DNA from: Fragaria x ananassa
Taxonomy: Eukaryota; Streptophyta; Magnoliopsida; Rosales; Rosaceae
Length of the DNA: 64,000 nucleotides
Assembly (NCBI GenBank): GCA_034370585.1
Contig: CP139752.1
Coordinates: 13,298,501 to 13,362,500 of the forward strand
Reading direction: 5' to 3'
Below the pieces are notes generated by a model that was given only the letters and a program-made list of their open reading frames with translations, was not told the DNA's origin and ran no database searches. Of this stretch, positions 12,329 through 23,978 are shown in pieces. Positions within the stretch are counted from its first letter, which is position 1. The number at the start of each line of letters is the position of its first letter. The translations under genes were made by a program, and so were the position numbers.

Positions 12329-13388
12329 CTTTTCTCTCAAGTTTGCAGCATCCCTCTTCTCTTGTTCTACAGCCTCTCTTGCCCTCAATTCAGCCTTTTC
12401 TTTTGCCCTTGCCTCTACCTCCTTAACACTCGAACCTTCAGTTTCTTGCCTTTCTATCAGTTTTGTAGCCTCTCTCTCAATGCTTTGGAGAAACTTCTCG
12501 TTCTCCTTTTCTTCTTCTTCTTCTTCTCTCTCTCTCTCTCTCTTGCTTCTCTTGTTGTGCTTTCTTCCTACCTAACCCCTTCTTTACACATTGTTGAACC
12601 CTTTTAGGGTTTCCAATAGTCCTTTTAAAGTTACTGACCTGCCCCTGGATTTCATTAGTATGCCCACTTAGTCCCCCCCCCCCCCCTCTTGCCTCTCATT
12701 TATGTCTTCTCCCATGTCCAAATATGATACAATATCAGATAACTCATCAAATATGGATTGTGTAGTAGCCTACCCAACATTCAGTCCAGCACCTACTCCA
12801 TCCTCATTAACTCTACTTTTCACATTAACTTCATCTCCATCTTCTAAAACTAATATTTATGGGCCCTCAACCACATTTATTGGCTCCACATTTTCTGATA
12901 CATTCTCTTCCACTTCTGGTTCACCCCACAGCTTCTTTGCCCTAAGGTTTACCTCATATGCAGCTCTCTCTCTCCTTCTGCAAACTTGTCTGTTTAATTA
13001 ATGGGTTCTCCCATTTAAGGTCAATAGGTTTTTTTCATGAACTCTTCAACATCTGCATTCCTTCTTTCTCCCCCTCCTGTAATATACAAACTTATACACC
13101 TAGTTCTCGTAGGAATCAACTTCAACATCTCAAGTACATCACCATCACTTTTAAGCTCTACCCAGCCTTCATTTGCAGTTGTCCCTGAAATTTTAAAGTG
13201 ATATGAGATGGGGAGCTCCTAATACCCCAAGTGATAAGCCATATTATTCAACTCAACCCATGACATCATCTGATCTGGGTCTACACCATCCATCCAAATC
13301 TTCACCCTAGCTTGTTGAACTTCGGAACCTTGTATTTCTTCGTACCATCTAGACCCTTGTTGAAGAAGCCCCCATGGTGTATCTCCAT

Positions 13389-14567
13389 TGTAAACAAATT
13401 ATCAACAGCTGCAATTTGAAGAACAGAAACCAAGTTAAAAACTTTTCTTCGAACAACAAAGCAGATTAAGAACCATAAATCTTATTTCAAAAAAAAAAAA
13501 ACAGAAATTCAAATTACAGACCGAAGTATGTTTAAATTCTAATATATGTATTTAGAACCCAGTTTTGAAACCCAATTTCTATTTCTTTACATGAATTTCG
13601 AACCCCAAGTTCAAAACCCCTAACACATGGTCCTAAAATCGATTAGGATTGAAAACCCTAATTCACAATGAACACTATACAACTACAGTCCAACAATAAA
13701 ATAATATAATAACCCAGAACATAAAAATGATCTCTTTAACCACTTTTCTCTTGTTTATTAAACCCAATTAGAATTTAAAAATTGGTTTCTTCTCAGAATT
13801 GGTTTCGTCGTTTTCTTAACTTGCATACCTTAATTAACTCCTCTTCTTCTTTATTTTCTCTTTCTTTATAGTGTTCTCATAGTTTGCAAGTACCGCACTG
13901 CCATCTCTACTCTATCGAGACTCGCGCCACTACCATCGTCGTCAGCGAAACCGGTAACGAGATCTCAAATTTCTCAAGGCTTATTGTTTCAATTAGTAAA
14001 TTCGATTTGTTTTCTTCAACCCAGATTTCTTCAAAACCCTAGAAGTTACTAATGGAAGATAAACAGTAGATGAAGGGGAGAAAAGATAGAAAATAGAGAA
14101 TCGAAACTCACTGTCTTCTCGACGTGGTCCAGATACCCGAAACCAGCTCCACATCGTCACCATCTCCTTGTTGAGGATTCGAATAATCCCATGTCGACTG
14201 ATTCGCTAACAGTCTCATAATGTCCTTTTTTTGAATAAGACAATAATTTGACTCAAATTGAATCTTGATTTAGTTTTGAAAGAGTTTGGGTGTGTTTTAG
14301 ATTAGGTCGAGAGGCTGAAATAATAGTTAAATGAGGGGATTAGGTCGACTCTTATTTTGTTGAAAATAAAATTGATTGTTTTGACCTTGTTTTTGGCCAA
14401 CTCGTGCAGGCCACGTGACCATATTGACCGAACCGTCAACGAAAATTGACATAAGTACGATGTTGATGTCAAATAAGGAGATCATGTATCACATTGGTAG
14501 AGTTGAGAGTTTGGGTATCACATTGGCCTTGGCACAAGAGTTTATGGACCAATGGTGAATTTTTCTC
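13389..14567 (-). other. MULE leader and terminal region
   Basis: No coding region is seen. It should hold the transposase promoter, 5' UTR and the MULE terminal inverted repeat (14480-14567). An A-rich run lies at 13490-13502. An intron in the leader is possible but cannot be placed with confidence. Confidence 0.5.
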
Positions 14568-15155
14568 TAAATAAAAATATAACTTATAAGTAGATATATC
14601 ATATCCAATTGTACCGAGACCTTTTATGGCTAAAACTCAACACCTTAAAGGTGGTTAAGTTGAGATAATGATCCACGAGCCACGCTTGTCCCTGTTCAAG
14701 TTGGCATCAGAGCGGGTCTCTCTTCAATTATATCTTTCAACGTAACGGGAGAAACTCTCCTGGCATAATAAGCTCAGATTTGGGTTCATCGAATTGCCAT
14801 CAGAAATATTCCGATTGGACCATACCATACCAAGTGCATGTAGTGGGCCTTGGACCGCATACCCCAATTTCTAAAAGTGGGAATTGTACCGAAGCATTAC
14901 CGATTTCCGATGTTGGAATTGGACTGAATGAATTCCACATGCAGACCTAAAAAAGTTAGGTTGCACGTGAGGGGAGTATTGGAGAGGAAATATCTAAAAT
15001 CAGAAAAGGGATAAATAAAATATAACTTATTAGTTGATATATCATATCTAATTGTACCGAGACGTTTTGTGGTTAAAGCCCAACACCTTAAAGGTGATTA
15101 AGTTGAGACAATATCGGTACAATAATGATTCACGGGCCACGCGTGTTCTTTTTCA
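14568..15155 (+). mobile_element. TRIM-like mini LTR retroelement, 5' LTR truncated by the MULE
   Basis: Two direct repeats flank a ~280-bp centre with no ORF. The right copy is 14977-15155 (179 bp, starting TATTGGAGAGG where TGTTGGAGA is usual). The left copy runs 14568-14698 and lacks about the first 35 bases, where the MULE end lies. TGGCATCAGAGC at 14702-14713 is a tRNA-Met-type primer site, and GTGAGGGGAG at 14967-14976 is the polypurine tract. Size and layout are those of plant TRIMs. Both repeats share ATTGTACCGAGAC and CAACACCTTAAAGGTG. Confidence 0.8.
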
Positions 15156-15654
15156 AGTATATATACTCTAATATGACCATATTTTGCATCTCCAAAAGCA
15201 ATGTACTGATACATTCATATGCATGCAGTATGTATCCAGAAACTAATTAAGGATCAATAGAGGTTGATGGCTCTTTGTCTTTCGGCAATTCAAACGATGA
15301 TATAAACCTCAGCGCTCATCATCATCTCCTCTATCATGGCCAATATCTATATATTAACTTTCATTTATGAACTATGCAGGTTTATGATATTTTTTTGTTA
15401 TTTTTGGCGGAGTTGTATATAACTATATATGATTGTTAATCAAACGGCCAATTTCTTTAAAATTAAACCGGTCTATATTTCGTACACTCTCACGTAATCG
15501 TACTGTACATTCATATGTAGAAAGCCAGAAAGCGATTCAGTAATTCAGATAGTGAGGACAAAGAAGCAGCTTTTTATCACTTTTAAGTTTTTCAAGTCTA
15601 AATCTTTCATCTTGATTAGCTTCCGACAATGATTATCAATTTTTTGCATACACG

Positions 15655-15965
15655 CAAGGACGTATCCAGGATCTGGATATGGGTTAGGCTAATTTATTGA
15701 CGTTTTTTTTGTTGGCCCAACTTTTTTTTTTTGTCTCCATAATCTAACGTGTTTTTAAGTATAATTACTGAAAACTTGAACTTCGAACTAGGACCTGATA
15801 TGTGGGAGTAAGTTTTTTTTATTCATATGTGGGGAATAAGTTGCTTAACCAACTTGACTTTGTAAAATTTTGTGTATAAGATGCATGTTATAATCTATAT
15901 AAATGTTTTGCAGAATTTTCCCTTGGGCTACAGCCCAGGCAGCCATTGGACTAGATACGTCCCGG
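15655..15965. mobile_element. Small hAT-type MITE (311 bp)
   Basis: Terminal inverted repeats CAAGGACGTATCCAG and, from the right end, CCGGGACGTATCTAG. Flanked by the 8-bp duplication CATACACG (15647-15654 and 15966-15973). No ORF. The 8-bp duplication and CA-starting ends fit the hAT superfamily. Confidence 0.75.
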
Positions 15966-16440
15966 CATACACGATGATATGCATAGTTGTATATACTTAT
16001 CTGAAATAAGTAGCTGCTACAGTCTCCTTCAAATTCTCAGTATATAGAATGATATAGATCAATAATGTAGCCTAACCTGATGCACTGCATCCAATCAGCA
16101 TCCAAATCTGGAATGTATAACACGTTTATACTTTTGGGCATATATTTTGTCAAAGCTAGCCATGATCATCAAGTAGCTAGCTAGCTAAGCTTACGGATCG
16201 AATTTCATAGAGTTCATCCGAATAAGATCAGGGCACGTTTTCTTTACTAGAAATACAGGAAAGTTAAGAGAAGATTAATTCAAACTCTCAACATGCACCT
16301 TATGCACAAGTAGATAGAGCTGGAACTTCATGAACATATGTAACCAATTAAGGTCTTATCAGTTTTGGATCATCTAATCTAATAATAGAAGATAAGGCAC
16401 ACTTTTCTTGTAGTGGAAATTTAGATCGATGAAGATAAAT

Positions 16441-16505
<65 letters not shown>

Positions 16506-17598
16506 AAAGACAAAGTTATCCATCCAGGCATGCATGGATAATCAATTTCTTTGGACCCAACGTAAACTTCACTAAATCATCCTCCTGACGATGATACAAT
16601 GAATAATTCTATATCCTCCTGACGACAGAAACAATATTGCATGATATAGGATGATTATTTCGATACGGAAGCTAGTTTGACTAAGCTTTTGTTTTCGTGC
16701 GATCGAGTTCATCAAGTCTATAAAGTTTTGGATTTAGACGTTTAATCTGCTACTGCAGACAATATATATATCTTTCCAATATATATTGTCTTTTTTATAA
16801 TCATTATTTGATCATCGAGGGTATGAATCTTAGCTACCTGAATCCTACCTATTCATATATGATAACGATGAGTTTCTGCTATCTCCTTCACCACTTCAAC
16901 TAATTAATTCGATCGATCATCAACCCAATTTTATTTCTTTATCAAGAACAGCTTGTTGTTTAATGGATCGAAGTAGAACTTTTCGCAAAGTCATGAATAA
17001 GATTAGCAAGGTAGAACTTTAGCAAAGTAGTGGTGTTCACGATAATCTAGATCTTTGTGGCAGAACAACACTCGATATATACGAGTTCTAAAACTAGTTT
17101 TGATTTTTCAAAAGCCACCGACGATATTTTGTATAGCTTCCTTCCATGATTACAATTATGACCTCCAGTACGTCTCCCTCCTGTTGATGGTGGTTAACAT
17201 ATGAGTTTTGCTTCAGTATATCCAGTTATCCACTCATTCTTTCCTAGTTTAGAGGTTGATCACACACCAAGGTTTCTTTTGTTTCAACTGAATTGAACTT
17301 ACAAAAGCGAACCTTAAAAAAAAATGTGTGCATGCATGTCTTGCTTGTTACTTTGAAACATTCAAGCATGTAAGGATAGATATAGAGAAGATCGAGACCA
17401 AGCTCATTGTGAGCTCTTCGATCATTATGGCAGGCTAGCTAGCTAGGGTAGTAAACCTGGTCCTGGCAAAATGATCAATGTTTCCTTGTGATTCCCGTAG
17501 TAGAAGTAGTACTTGGTGTTATGTTGAATACAGTAAACACCATCTGAGACGTTGGAAAGCCCTCGATCTGTTGGCTAATGCCATAAAAGTAATTAACC
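15966..17598. other. Intergenic DNA, no gene seen
   Basis: AT-rich sequence without a supportable ORF, apart from a long AT microsatellite. 15156-15654 likewise holds nothing I can name. Confidence 0.6.
16443..16502. repeat. (AT)n microsatellite, about 60 bp
   Basis: Uninterrupted AT dinucleotide run of about 30 units; likely polymorphic in length. Confidence 0.95.
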
Positions 17599-18460
17599 TA
17601 AGGGTAGTGCTAGAGGATCATAGTGAAGCTCAAGATTTATAGTCTTAATCTTAGGTGGTATGTTATATCCACTTTATCAATTTTAAAAATCACGCCAAAT
17701 TATTTTTGAGTAAAGAGACAATTTAAACTCTTACAATTAATAGTTGATATAAACTAATATGGAATATTTTCTTAATAATGATCTAGTTAGAACATACCAA
17801 ATGAAGCTTTTATACCATAACTTTATTAATATCATAAATTTATTAAAATTTATTTCCTATCTTTGTGAATCTAAATCTAGTTCTAAAATTTTAACTTATC
17901 ATTTATTTATACTATTTTACGGGTTAAAATTATAATATCTATATATACATGTTATATTCTCTATCAAAATTAAAAATAAAATAAAACATAAAAAAAAGCT
18001 TTATATATAAACGTTATCTTGGACTAATTATATATATATGTAAATTTTTATATCAGATGAAATTGTTTATTTTTTTGGACAAATTGTATGTATATCTAAT
18101 TATGTATATCGTAACTCACATTTTGAACAAGTATACTAACAAAAATATATGTATTTTCATATTATATTTTGGTGTTTAATCTAGGCAACATTATCTAAAC
18201 ATGATCATGATGAAAATTAAAAGAGAGAAAAGACTAGAAATATATATTTTTTATATAATAGAAAAGACATAATTAATAATCATTTTTTTCTTTAAAAAAA
18301 TAAATAAATAATCTAGAGCCATTAAATTTAAGAATGATAAGATTGTCTTTTTGCTTAAGAATGACATGACAAAATCTTTTTAATTAGTGACGTGACATGT
18401 CAATTAGAATTAAGACCACAAATCTTAGGTCTTATTAAGGTCAAAAATCATTTTCCTTAA
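17599..18460. mobile_element. Possible MITE with imperfect inverted ends
   Basis: The left part (AAGATTTATAGTCTTAATCTTAGG near 17630) is matched in inverted orientation near the right end (CCTAAGATTTGTGGTCTTAATT read from about 18435 leftward). The outer bases TAAGG (17599) and CCTTA (18460) suggest a TAA/TTA target, as in PIF/Harbinger elements. No ORF; interior very AT-rich. The alignment is imperfect and was judged by eye. Confidence 0.4.
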
Positions 18461-18567
18461 TGTAATTATGATATAGATAAAACCCAACATTATATATATG
18501 ATCACTACTCTGATTTTCAAACGCAGACCATATTACAAGAGGATTATCATCACCATAGTACGTAGAA

Positions 18568-20791
18568 GTTAATTATGACGGTGATAGAGGAGAAGAAACT
18601 GTGCGCATTAAACCCACCAGAGGCATTAGGCAGGGGAATCCACTCTCGCCATATCTGTTTATTTTACGCAATGAAGGCCTTTCTTCTCTCATCTCGACAG
18701 CTATTGAAACTAATGTTGTGCAAGGTATCTCTATGAGTCCTCAAGCTCCCAGAGTACATCATCTTTTCTTTGCAGATGACAGCATTATCTATGGTTTAGC
18801 TGAGAATCATGAATGCATGGAGTTCAAACAAATTTTGAATGTCTACGAACAAGCTTCTGGTCAGAAAGTGAATTTTGCCAAATCAAGTGTAGTCTTCAGT
18901 AATAATGTAGCAGAGAATACTAAAGCTGAACTCGACAATATTCTAGAAGTGGAGTGTGTTGATGAGCATGATCGGTATTTAGGGCTACCGGTGAGAATTG
19001 GAAGATCTAAAACTGCTATTTTTGCATATATCAAGCAGAAGTTAGAGAAAAAGCTTATGGGTTGGAAGGCAACAACTTTAAGCTCAGCGGGCAAGGAGGT
19101 ACTTATTAAAGCAGTGGCTTAAACTATGCCTTTATACACCATGAACTGTTATCTTCTTCCAAAGGGATTATGTGATGATTTACACCAGTTATGTGCTTCT
19201 TTCTTTTGGGGAGACACCATTGACAAGAAAAAGATACATCAGCGCAGCTGGGAGCGGCTTTGTCTCACTAAGCAGGAGGGAGGACTTGGGTTCAGGAATC
19301 TTCATGCCTACAATCTAGCAATGCTCGCCAAACAAGGATGGAGATTGATAACTCACCCAGATACTCTCATTGCTAAGGTATACAAAGCAAGATACTATCC
19401 TCAGTGTTCTTTTTTAGAAGCCTCACTGGGAGAAGCTCCTTCTTTCTCTTGGAGAAGTATTGTTGCAGGCATGCAGATACTAAAGGGAGGAATTCAATGG
19501 CGAGTTGGGGATGGAGAAAGCATCAATATATGGTCGCAGAAATGGATCCCTGCATGTCCTCCATATTTAGTTCAAAAACCGCCTCAGTGCGAATTACAGA
19601 AGGTAAGTGAGCTTATTGATAATGATAGAAGGCAATGGAATTATCAGTTAATCCGTAATTCGTTTCTTCCGGGAATAGCTGACAAAATTTTGAGCATTCC
19701 GCTTAGCCAAAGAGTCAGAAATGATCGGGTATGTTGGAGTATGGAGAAACGTGGTATGTTCTCGGTTAAAACAGCATATTGGCTAGCTAGAGCATCTGTA
19801 ATGGGTGATTCATTAGCTTCGACTTCAATTGGTGATCCATGCAAAGAGCTATGGCGCAGACTATGGAAAGCGTGTGTTCCACATAAAGTTCATATTACCA
19901 TTTGGAGGGCATGTAATGGTATTTTGCCTACTAAGGACAAGCTACAAAATAAGGGTTTTCAAGGTGATCTAGGTTGTCTGCTATGCCCTCATCACTTTGA
20001 AACCACTATGCATACTCTGTGTTTGTGTCCGACTGCCAAACAGGTTCTATCAGCTGCACCTTTTCATTTGGAGAGCACCTTCCAACAACACACAGTTTTC
20101 AAGTGGTGGATGCTTGACAGAGCTCTAAACATGCCCCAAGACCTCTTTGAGAAGTTGCTTGTGGTATTATCTTCACTTTGGAAGAACAGGAATGATATCC
20201 TTTGGCAAAACAAATCGAAACCTCATACTGATATTGTCCTTGGAGCTCTCTCATGGCTGCAGGAATTTCATGTAGTTTGGAAGCCTGTAAGTGCACCAAC
20301 TATGAAGAAGAAGCTGAAGTGGAAACCCGCTGAAGATGGATGCTGTAAACTCAATGTTGATGGTAGTTATTTACTGTAAAAAACAAATGGAGGAGTTGGT
20401 GGGGTGGTTCGAAATTCACAAGGGCAGTTCATGGCAGCGTTTGCCAAACCAATGCTTTTTATGGTATCAGTTAAACAAGTAGAACTCAGTGCTATCAAGG
20501 AGGGACTACTTTTGGTGAAGTCCATGCAATTAAACAATGTTCTTGTTGAAACAGATTGCACTGAGGCTGTGTCAGCTATACGAGCAGTTCAGCATGAAAC
20601 TATGGAGGAAGCAGGGTCTTATTGATGATATAAAAGAACTGATGAAATCCCTTTCAGGCGCCTCTATCAGACATACCCCTAGATCTTGCAATGGGGTGGC
20701 TCATCGTTTAGCTGCAGTAGCTTATGAAGATAGAAATAGTGGTATATGGTTCTGTACCTCCAAATTTCATTTGCGATGTCTTAATCTCTGA
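18568..20791 (+). pseudogene. LINE reverse transcriptase, zf-RVT and RNase H remnant
   Basis: RT blocks: RIKPTRGIRQGNPLSPYLF, then FFADDSIIYG with the catalytic Asp-Asp intact, then ASGQKVNFAKSS and YLGLPVRIGRSK. A TAA at 19120-19122 stands where a Gln codon is usual; the frame continues through the connecting region to a zinc-ribbon (zf-RVT) segment LWKACVPHKVHITIWRA ... CLLCPHHFETTMH. A C-terminal plant RNase H follows (NVDGSYLL, then TAA at 20377-20379, GVVRNSQGQF, VETDCTEAVSAI). A frameshift near 20615 moves the last part (HTPRSCNGVAHRLA) to another frame. Three lesions, but few for a LINE this long. Confidence 0.88.
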
Positions 20792-20855
20792 TTGTACTCA
20801 AGCTGATTAAGCAGCTATCTTCTTATTAATGAAAACTGTGGTTTAGATCAAAAAA
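18568..20855 (+). mobile_element. 5'-truncated LINE (plant L1 type)
   Basis: Flanked by the 13-bp direct repeat ATAGTACGTAGAA (18555-18567 and 20856-20868). It ends in a short A run directly before the second copy, and starts abruptly inside the RT domain, as expected from target-primed reverse transcription that stopped early. Endonuclease and ORF1 are missing. It lies about 190 bp past the stop of the minus-strand carboxylesterase gene, so it may sit in or beside that gene's 3' UTR. Confidence 0.9.
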
Positions 20856-20879
20856 ATAGTACGTAGAACTAATAAGTGC

Positions 20880-21044
20880 ACAAGGACTAACGTACATAGA
20901 ACTAATAGGTGCACAAGGACAAACAATATCTCTAAGTTCTTGTACACTACAAACATACAAAACTTCAGACACTCAAAAAGGAAGAAACAAAAAATTCATA
21001 TAAGTGGAAAATACATTAAGATGTAGATGATGATGACCGATGTT
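20880..21044 (-). other. Probable 3' UTR of the carboxylesterase gene
   Basis: Sequence between the stop codon at 21045 and the LINE; it contains a short imperfect duplication (GAACTAATARGTGCACAAGGAC at 20866-20887 and about 20899-20920). The poly(A) site was not identified. Confidence 0.4.
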
Positions 21045-23911
21045 TTAGTTGGAGTTTTCATTCATAAATCTCTTAATAACTTGAAGGGCTTCATTTGCAA
21101 CTTCTGAGTATGGATCATTTGTGAGAAAGCCATGTTGTTGACCATCAAATTCCACGTACTCAATCTTCTTTCCCAACTCTTTCAGCCTCCTCGAGTATAA
21201 TTCCACCCTATCTTTCAACATTTCATTGCCACCCACCATAACCAAGATGGGATCAAGATCCACCTCCTTAAGGATGGGGCTGTCTGGTCCAAATGGGTTC
21301 ACCATCGGATGATCCCTCGATTCTCCTTTTGGCATTGACAGCCTCCAAAATCTGCACATACGTGTATATATATATATATATGGAGTAAGACATGGCACAT
21401 TTAGAGATCGGATAGGGTTTTTCTCCTATATATGGAGCACGTCATAGTTAATTACTTAAATTATTATCATCACCATCACATTGAGGACGATAGTTTGTTA
21501 ATTAAGGGGGTATGATAATGGATATGCACTATCGTTATCCTTTCCTTAGATGTGAAAAGGTCATAATCATAATCTCATATATTGGATTAAGCACTAATTA
21601 TTAATTTTGTAATAAGATATGCCTACTTGTTATCTTAATGGTATTTGAGACGTCGGTGATGGATCTTTTAGATTAACCATCATCTATTTTAGGGCTTTGT
21701 CTTTCATACCGTATATTATGATATATTTATTGTAAATGTGTAAATTATAAGATACATAGAGACTTTTAAAAGGGTAAATGGTTATTACATGGTCATTTAG
21801 TTGTTTTTTCAATCAATGATAGTTATACATTTTGTAAGTCATATTATACCATGTGGTATACCAGAATTTTCCCTACTTTAATACATAATCTACAAAAACA
21901 ACATAACTTTATTTCGCATGAGCCATTCTCACTAAAAAAATTCGGTACTTCTAAGTTTTATAAAAAAATATAATAATAATAATAATAAAAAATTTAAAAA
22001 AAAACGAGATTTTTGATGATATTCTTTTCATTTTTTCTTGATCATGATCTTCTCCAACTTAGATCAGATAATTGACATCCACGTGGGCAAATTGAAGCTT
22101 AATTACATTGTCAGATACGACACCCCAATAACAGTTTCCATGACTCATTCCAAATCCAAGAGCGACACATACATGTGTGAATACAAGATAACTGGTGACT
22201 TTCAAATTAATCATGAACTTTAGAGGGATTTGACATCAAAAAGATGCAACTTTTAGAGGTGCATCGATCATCTTCTTCTTGTTTCCCGACTTTCCCTATT
22301 CATGTCTCTTGTACTAGACACATATCTACTACCCACAAAGAAAATAATATGATCCAGTCGAGATGATGATGCATGCATGTAGATGTAGTGGTGGAAAGGA
22401 CGAAAATGCAATCTGTTCCAAAGTCTAGATGATCGATCATCCATTTAGTGGATATGTGTCCCTAGATAAGTTCAATTGAACATGCTCAGACACAGTAAAT
22501 AAGGATCCCATTCACCCGATGTGGTTTTAGTCTAATTTCACCCGATGAGTTTCTTGTACACTCTTATCTTTTTTTAAATTTATAACACTTTTCAACAAAT
22601 ACGACTGATATGATGATTTCGATCTATAGAGGGAAAAAAGAAAGAATTTTTGGACACAACAAAAGAGCACCAGGACCAATTAACAACAAACCCTAAACGT
22701 AACCATCTACATAGACCATGATATCGTGTATCTACACGTTGTGTACTTAAGACTCACTCCACTTGTAAATCCAATTAGTCTATCATTTTGTATTGAAGTC
22801 AAAAGTTTAACAAGAGTGTTAGAGAAAGCCAATACGCCCAACATTATCTCAAAAGATATGTTTGATGACCTAATTAAAGCTTCTACCTTCATTTTTTGTC
22901 TTTCATTTTCACTGATTTTTATGTTCAAAGATTTTTCTATATAAAAATAAATTCCACAACCATTAATTTCAATGAGCTACTAGCTAGACCTTTGTAGAAA
23001 ATATTTTGCTAATTGAATTAGTGAACTTCATCCATTATTTATTCGTCTCATGCATGAAGTTAAACCAAAATTTGTTACTACAAACATGCATTGGAAAGGC
23101 ATTGCTCAAATTAATTAGTGTCTAATTTGTTGTGTTTGTGGGTACAAGTGTTAATTAGCTAGCAAGTAACTAAAGAGAAGGACTTTTAATGGAAGAGAAT
23201 AGCTAGTAGTATGTATTACCTATCAAGTATCTCCAGATTCAAAAATGTCTCCGGCGGGCCCTCCTCCGACTTCGTCCTCTCCTCTCCACCAAAAAATGGT
23301 GCCAAAAGAACATACCCCCGCACCCGTACCGGCGCCGCCTTGACTGACCCGGCGCCGAGCCGCACCGCCACATGGTGAGCCATATTACCACCTGAAGAGT
23401 CACCCACCACATAAACCCTGTCAAAGTCAACCAAACCACCACCCAGCCATGCATCACGCTCACCACTACTACCCGCACTCATCAAAGCCTCCCTCTGCAG
23501 CCACTCCACCGCACTCACCGCGTCATCCAACGCGGCCGGGAGCTTGTGCTCGGGGGCGAGCCTGTAGTCCGGCGCCACGACGAGCGCGTCAAGCCCGGAC
23601 GCGAGGCGGATGCAGCAGTTGTGACAGTTGGGCCACACCCGCGAGCCGACACAGAAACCGCCACCGTGGAAGTAAAACACCACGGGGAGCAGGTTGGTGG
23701 GTGTGGCCGACGCGTGGCTTTTAGGTCTGTACAGACGTAGGGAAATGTTGAGCTTTTTGTCGAAAACGACGTCTTTGAAGTCCACAGAGTCGTCGTGAAC
23801 TACTGGAAACGGGAAGTTTATGTCTTTCATAGAGCAACGATGGACGGATCCGTCGCTAAAGAGCTGAAGAACGCCCATGCAGTCTTCGACAATGTGAGGG
23901 AGGGAACCCAT
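21045..23911 (-). CDS. CXE15: CXE-family carboxylesterase, CXE15-like (2 exons, 332 aa)
   Basis: Exons 23911-23220 and 21351-21045, joined at GATAG|A; the intron (1,868 bp) is GT-AG. The product is an alpha/beta-hydrolase of the plant CXE/GID1 family, probably cytosolic (no signal peptide seen). Visible: oxyanion-hole HGGG at residues 82-85, nucleophile elbow GDSSGGN with Ser172, acid Glu274 in VGGNEMLKDR, and catalytic His304 in QQHGF. Glu instead of Asp as the acid is, as I recall, usual for the CXE15 branch. The start MGSLPHIVEDCMGVLQLFSDGSV also resembles CXE15, a group reported to hydrolyse strigolactones; that activity is inference here. The length is normal. An in-frame upstream extension to 24166 was rejected because a TATA box lies inside it. 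A fused gene or a different CXE class is possible but less likely. Confidence 0.9.
21352..23219 (-). other. Single intron of the carboxylesterase gene
   Basis: Donor G|GTAATAC at 23219, acceptor TGTGCAG at 21352. A TA microsatellite is near 21363-21380, close to the acceptor. No ORF or transposon was recognised inside, though the AT-rich stretch 21960-22010 is low complexity. Confidence 0.85.
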
Positions 23912-23978
23912 TTTTTTTTCTTTTTTTTTTTCTGGTGTAAGAATTAAGCTCTCAATGAAGAGGGAGGGTTTGGTTAGG

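Larger units (their letters stand above)
7433..13388 (-). pseudogene. MULE transposase (MuDR type) N-terminal half, broken
   Basis: Read from ATG at 13388: MEIHHGGFF, then (after a frameshift) VDPDQMMSWVELNNMAYHLGY and SDGDVLEMLKLIP, which match the PB1-like N-terminal domain common in plant MULE transposases. An acidic, Glu/Lys-rich coiled-coil-like stretch follows (EVEARAKEKAELRAREAVEQ). After both nested LTRs are skipped, the frame resumes at 8285 (EAADKRAQEGLRAR), runs through an Asp/Glu-rich linker at 7860-8060, and reaches PKFKLGIVIPNHEQLKEAV ... CQWKCPF, the MuDR DNA-binding domain (DBD_Tnp_Mut type). Several stops and frameshifts are present. The catalytic MULE domain is not in the window. 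Spliced leader introns above 13388 are possible. Confidence 0.8.
7433..14567 (-). mobile_element. Mutator-like element (MULE), 3' part lost behind the Tekay insertion
   Basis: On the minus strand this is an autonomous-type MULE: a terminal sequence at 14480-14567 whose minus-strand start GAGAAAAATTCACCATTGG is typical of plant MULE ends, a leader, then a decayed transposase gene. Its far end is beyond the Tekay-like element and outside the window. It is interrupted by the Copia-type solo LTR (8291-12328). Its right end lies in the first LTR of a TRIM-like element, so it inserted there. The predicted 9-bp target copy TAAATAAAA (14568-14576) cannot be matched without the other end. Confidence 0.75.

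Noticed and set aside
12702..13188. Plus-strand Ser/Thr-rich ORFs of 99 and 76 codons
   Set aside because: Complement of the MULE transposase N-terminal coding region; the minus strand carries the recognisable motifs.
16443..16502. AT run as a possible replication origin or matrix attachment site
   Set aside because: A simple (AT)n microsatellite explains it; nothing else supports a function.
21274..21285. Glu274 in place of Asp as a lost catalytic residue of the esterase
   Set aside because: Glu at this position is, as I recall, normal for CXE15-type proteins, so it is not evidence of inactivation.
23449..23740. GC-rich plus-strand ORFs (91 and 64 codons) in the esterase region
   Set aside because: Antisense shadows of the GC-rich first exon of the carboxylesterase.
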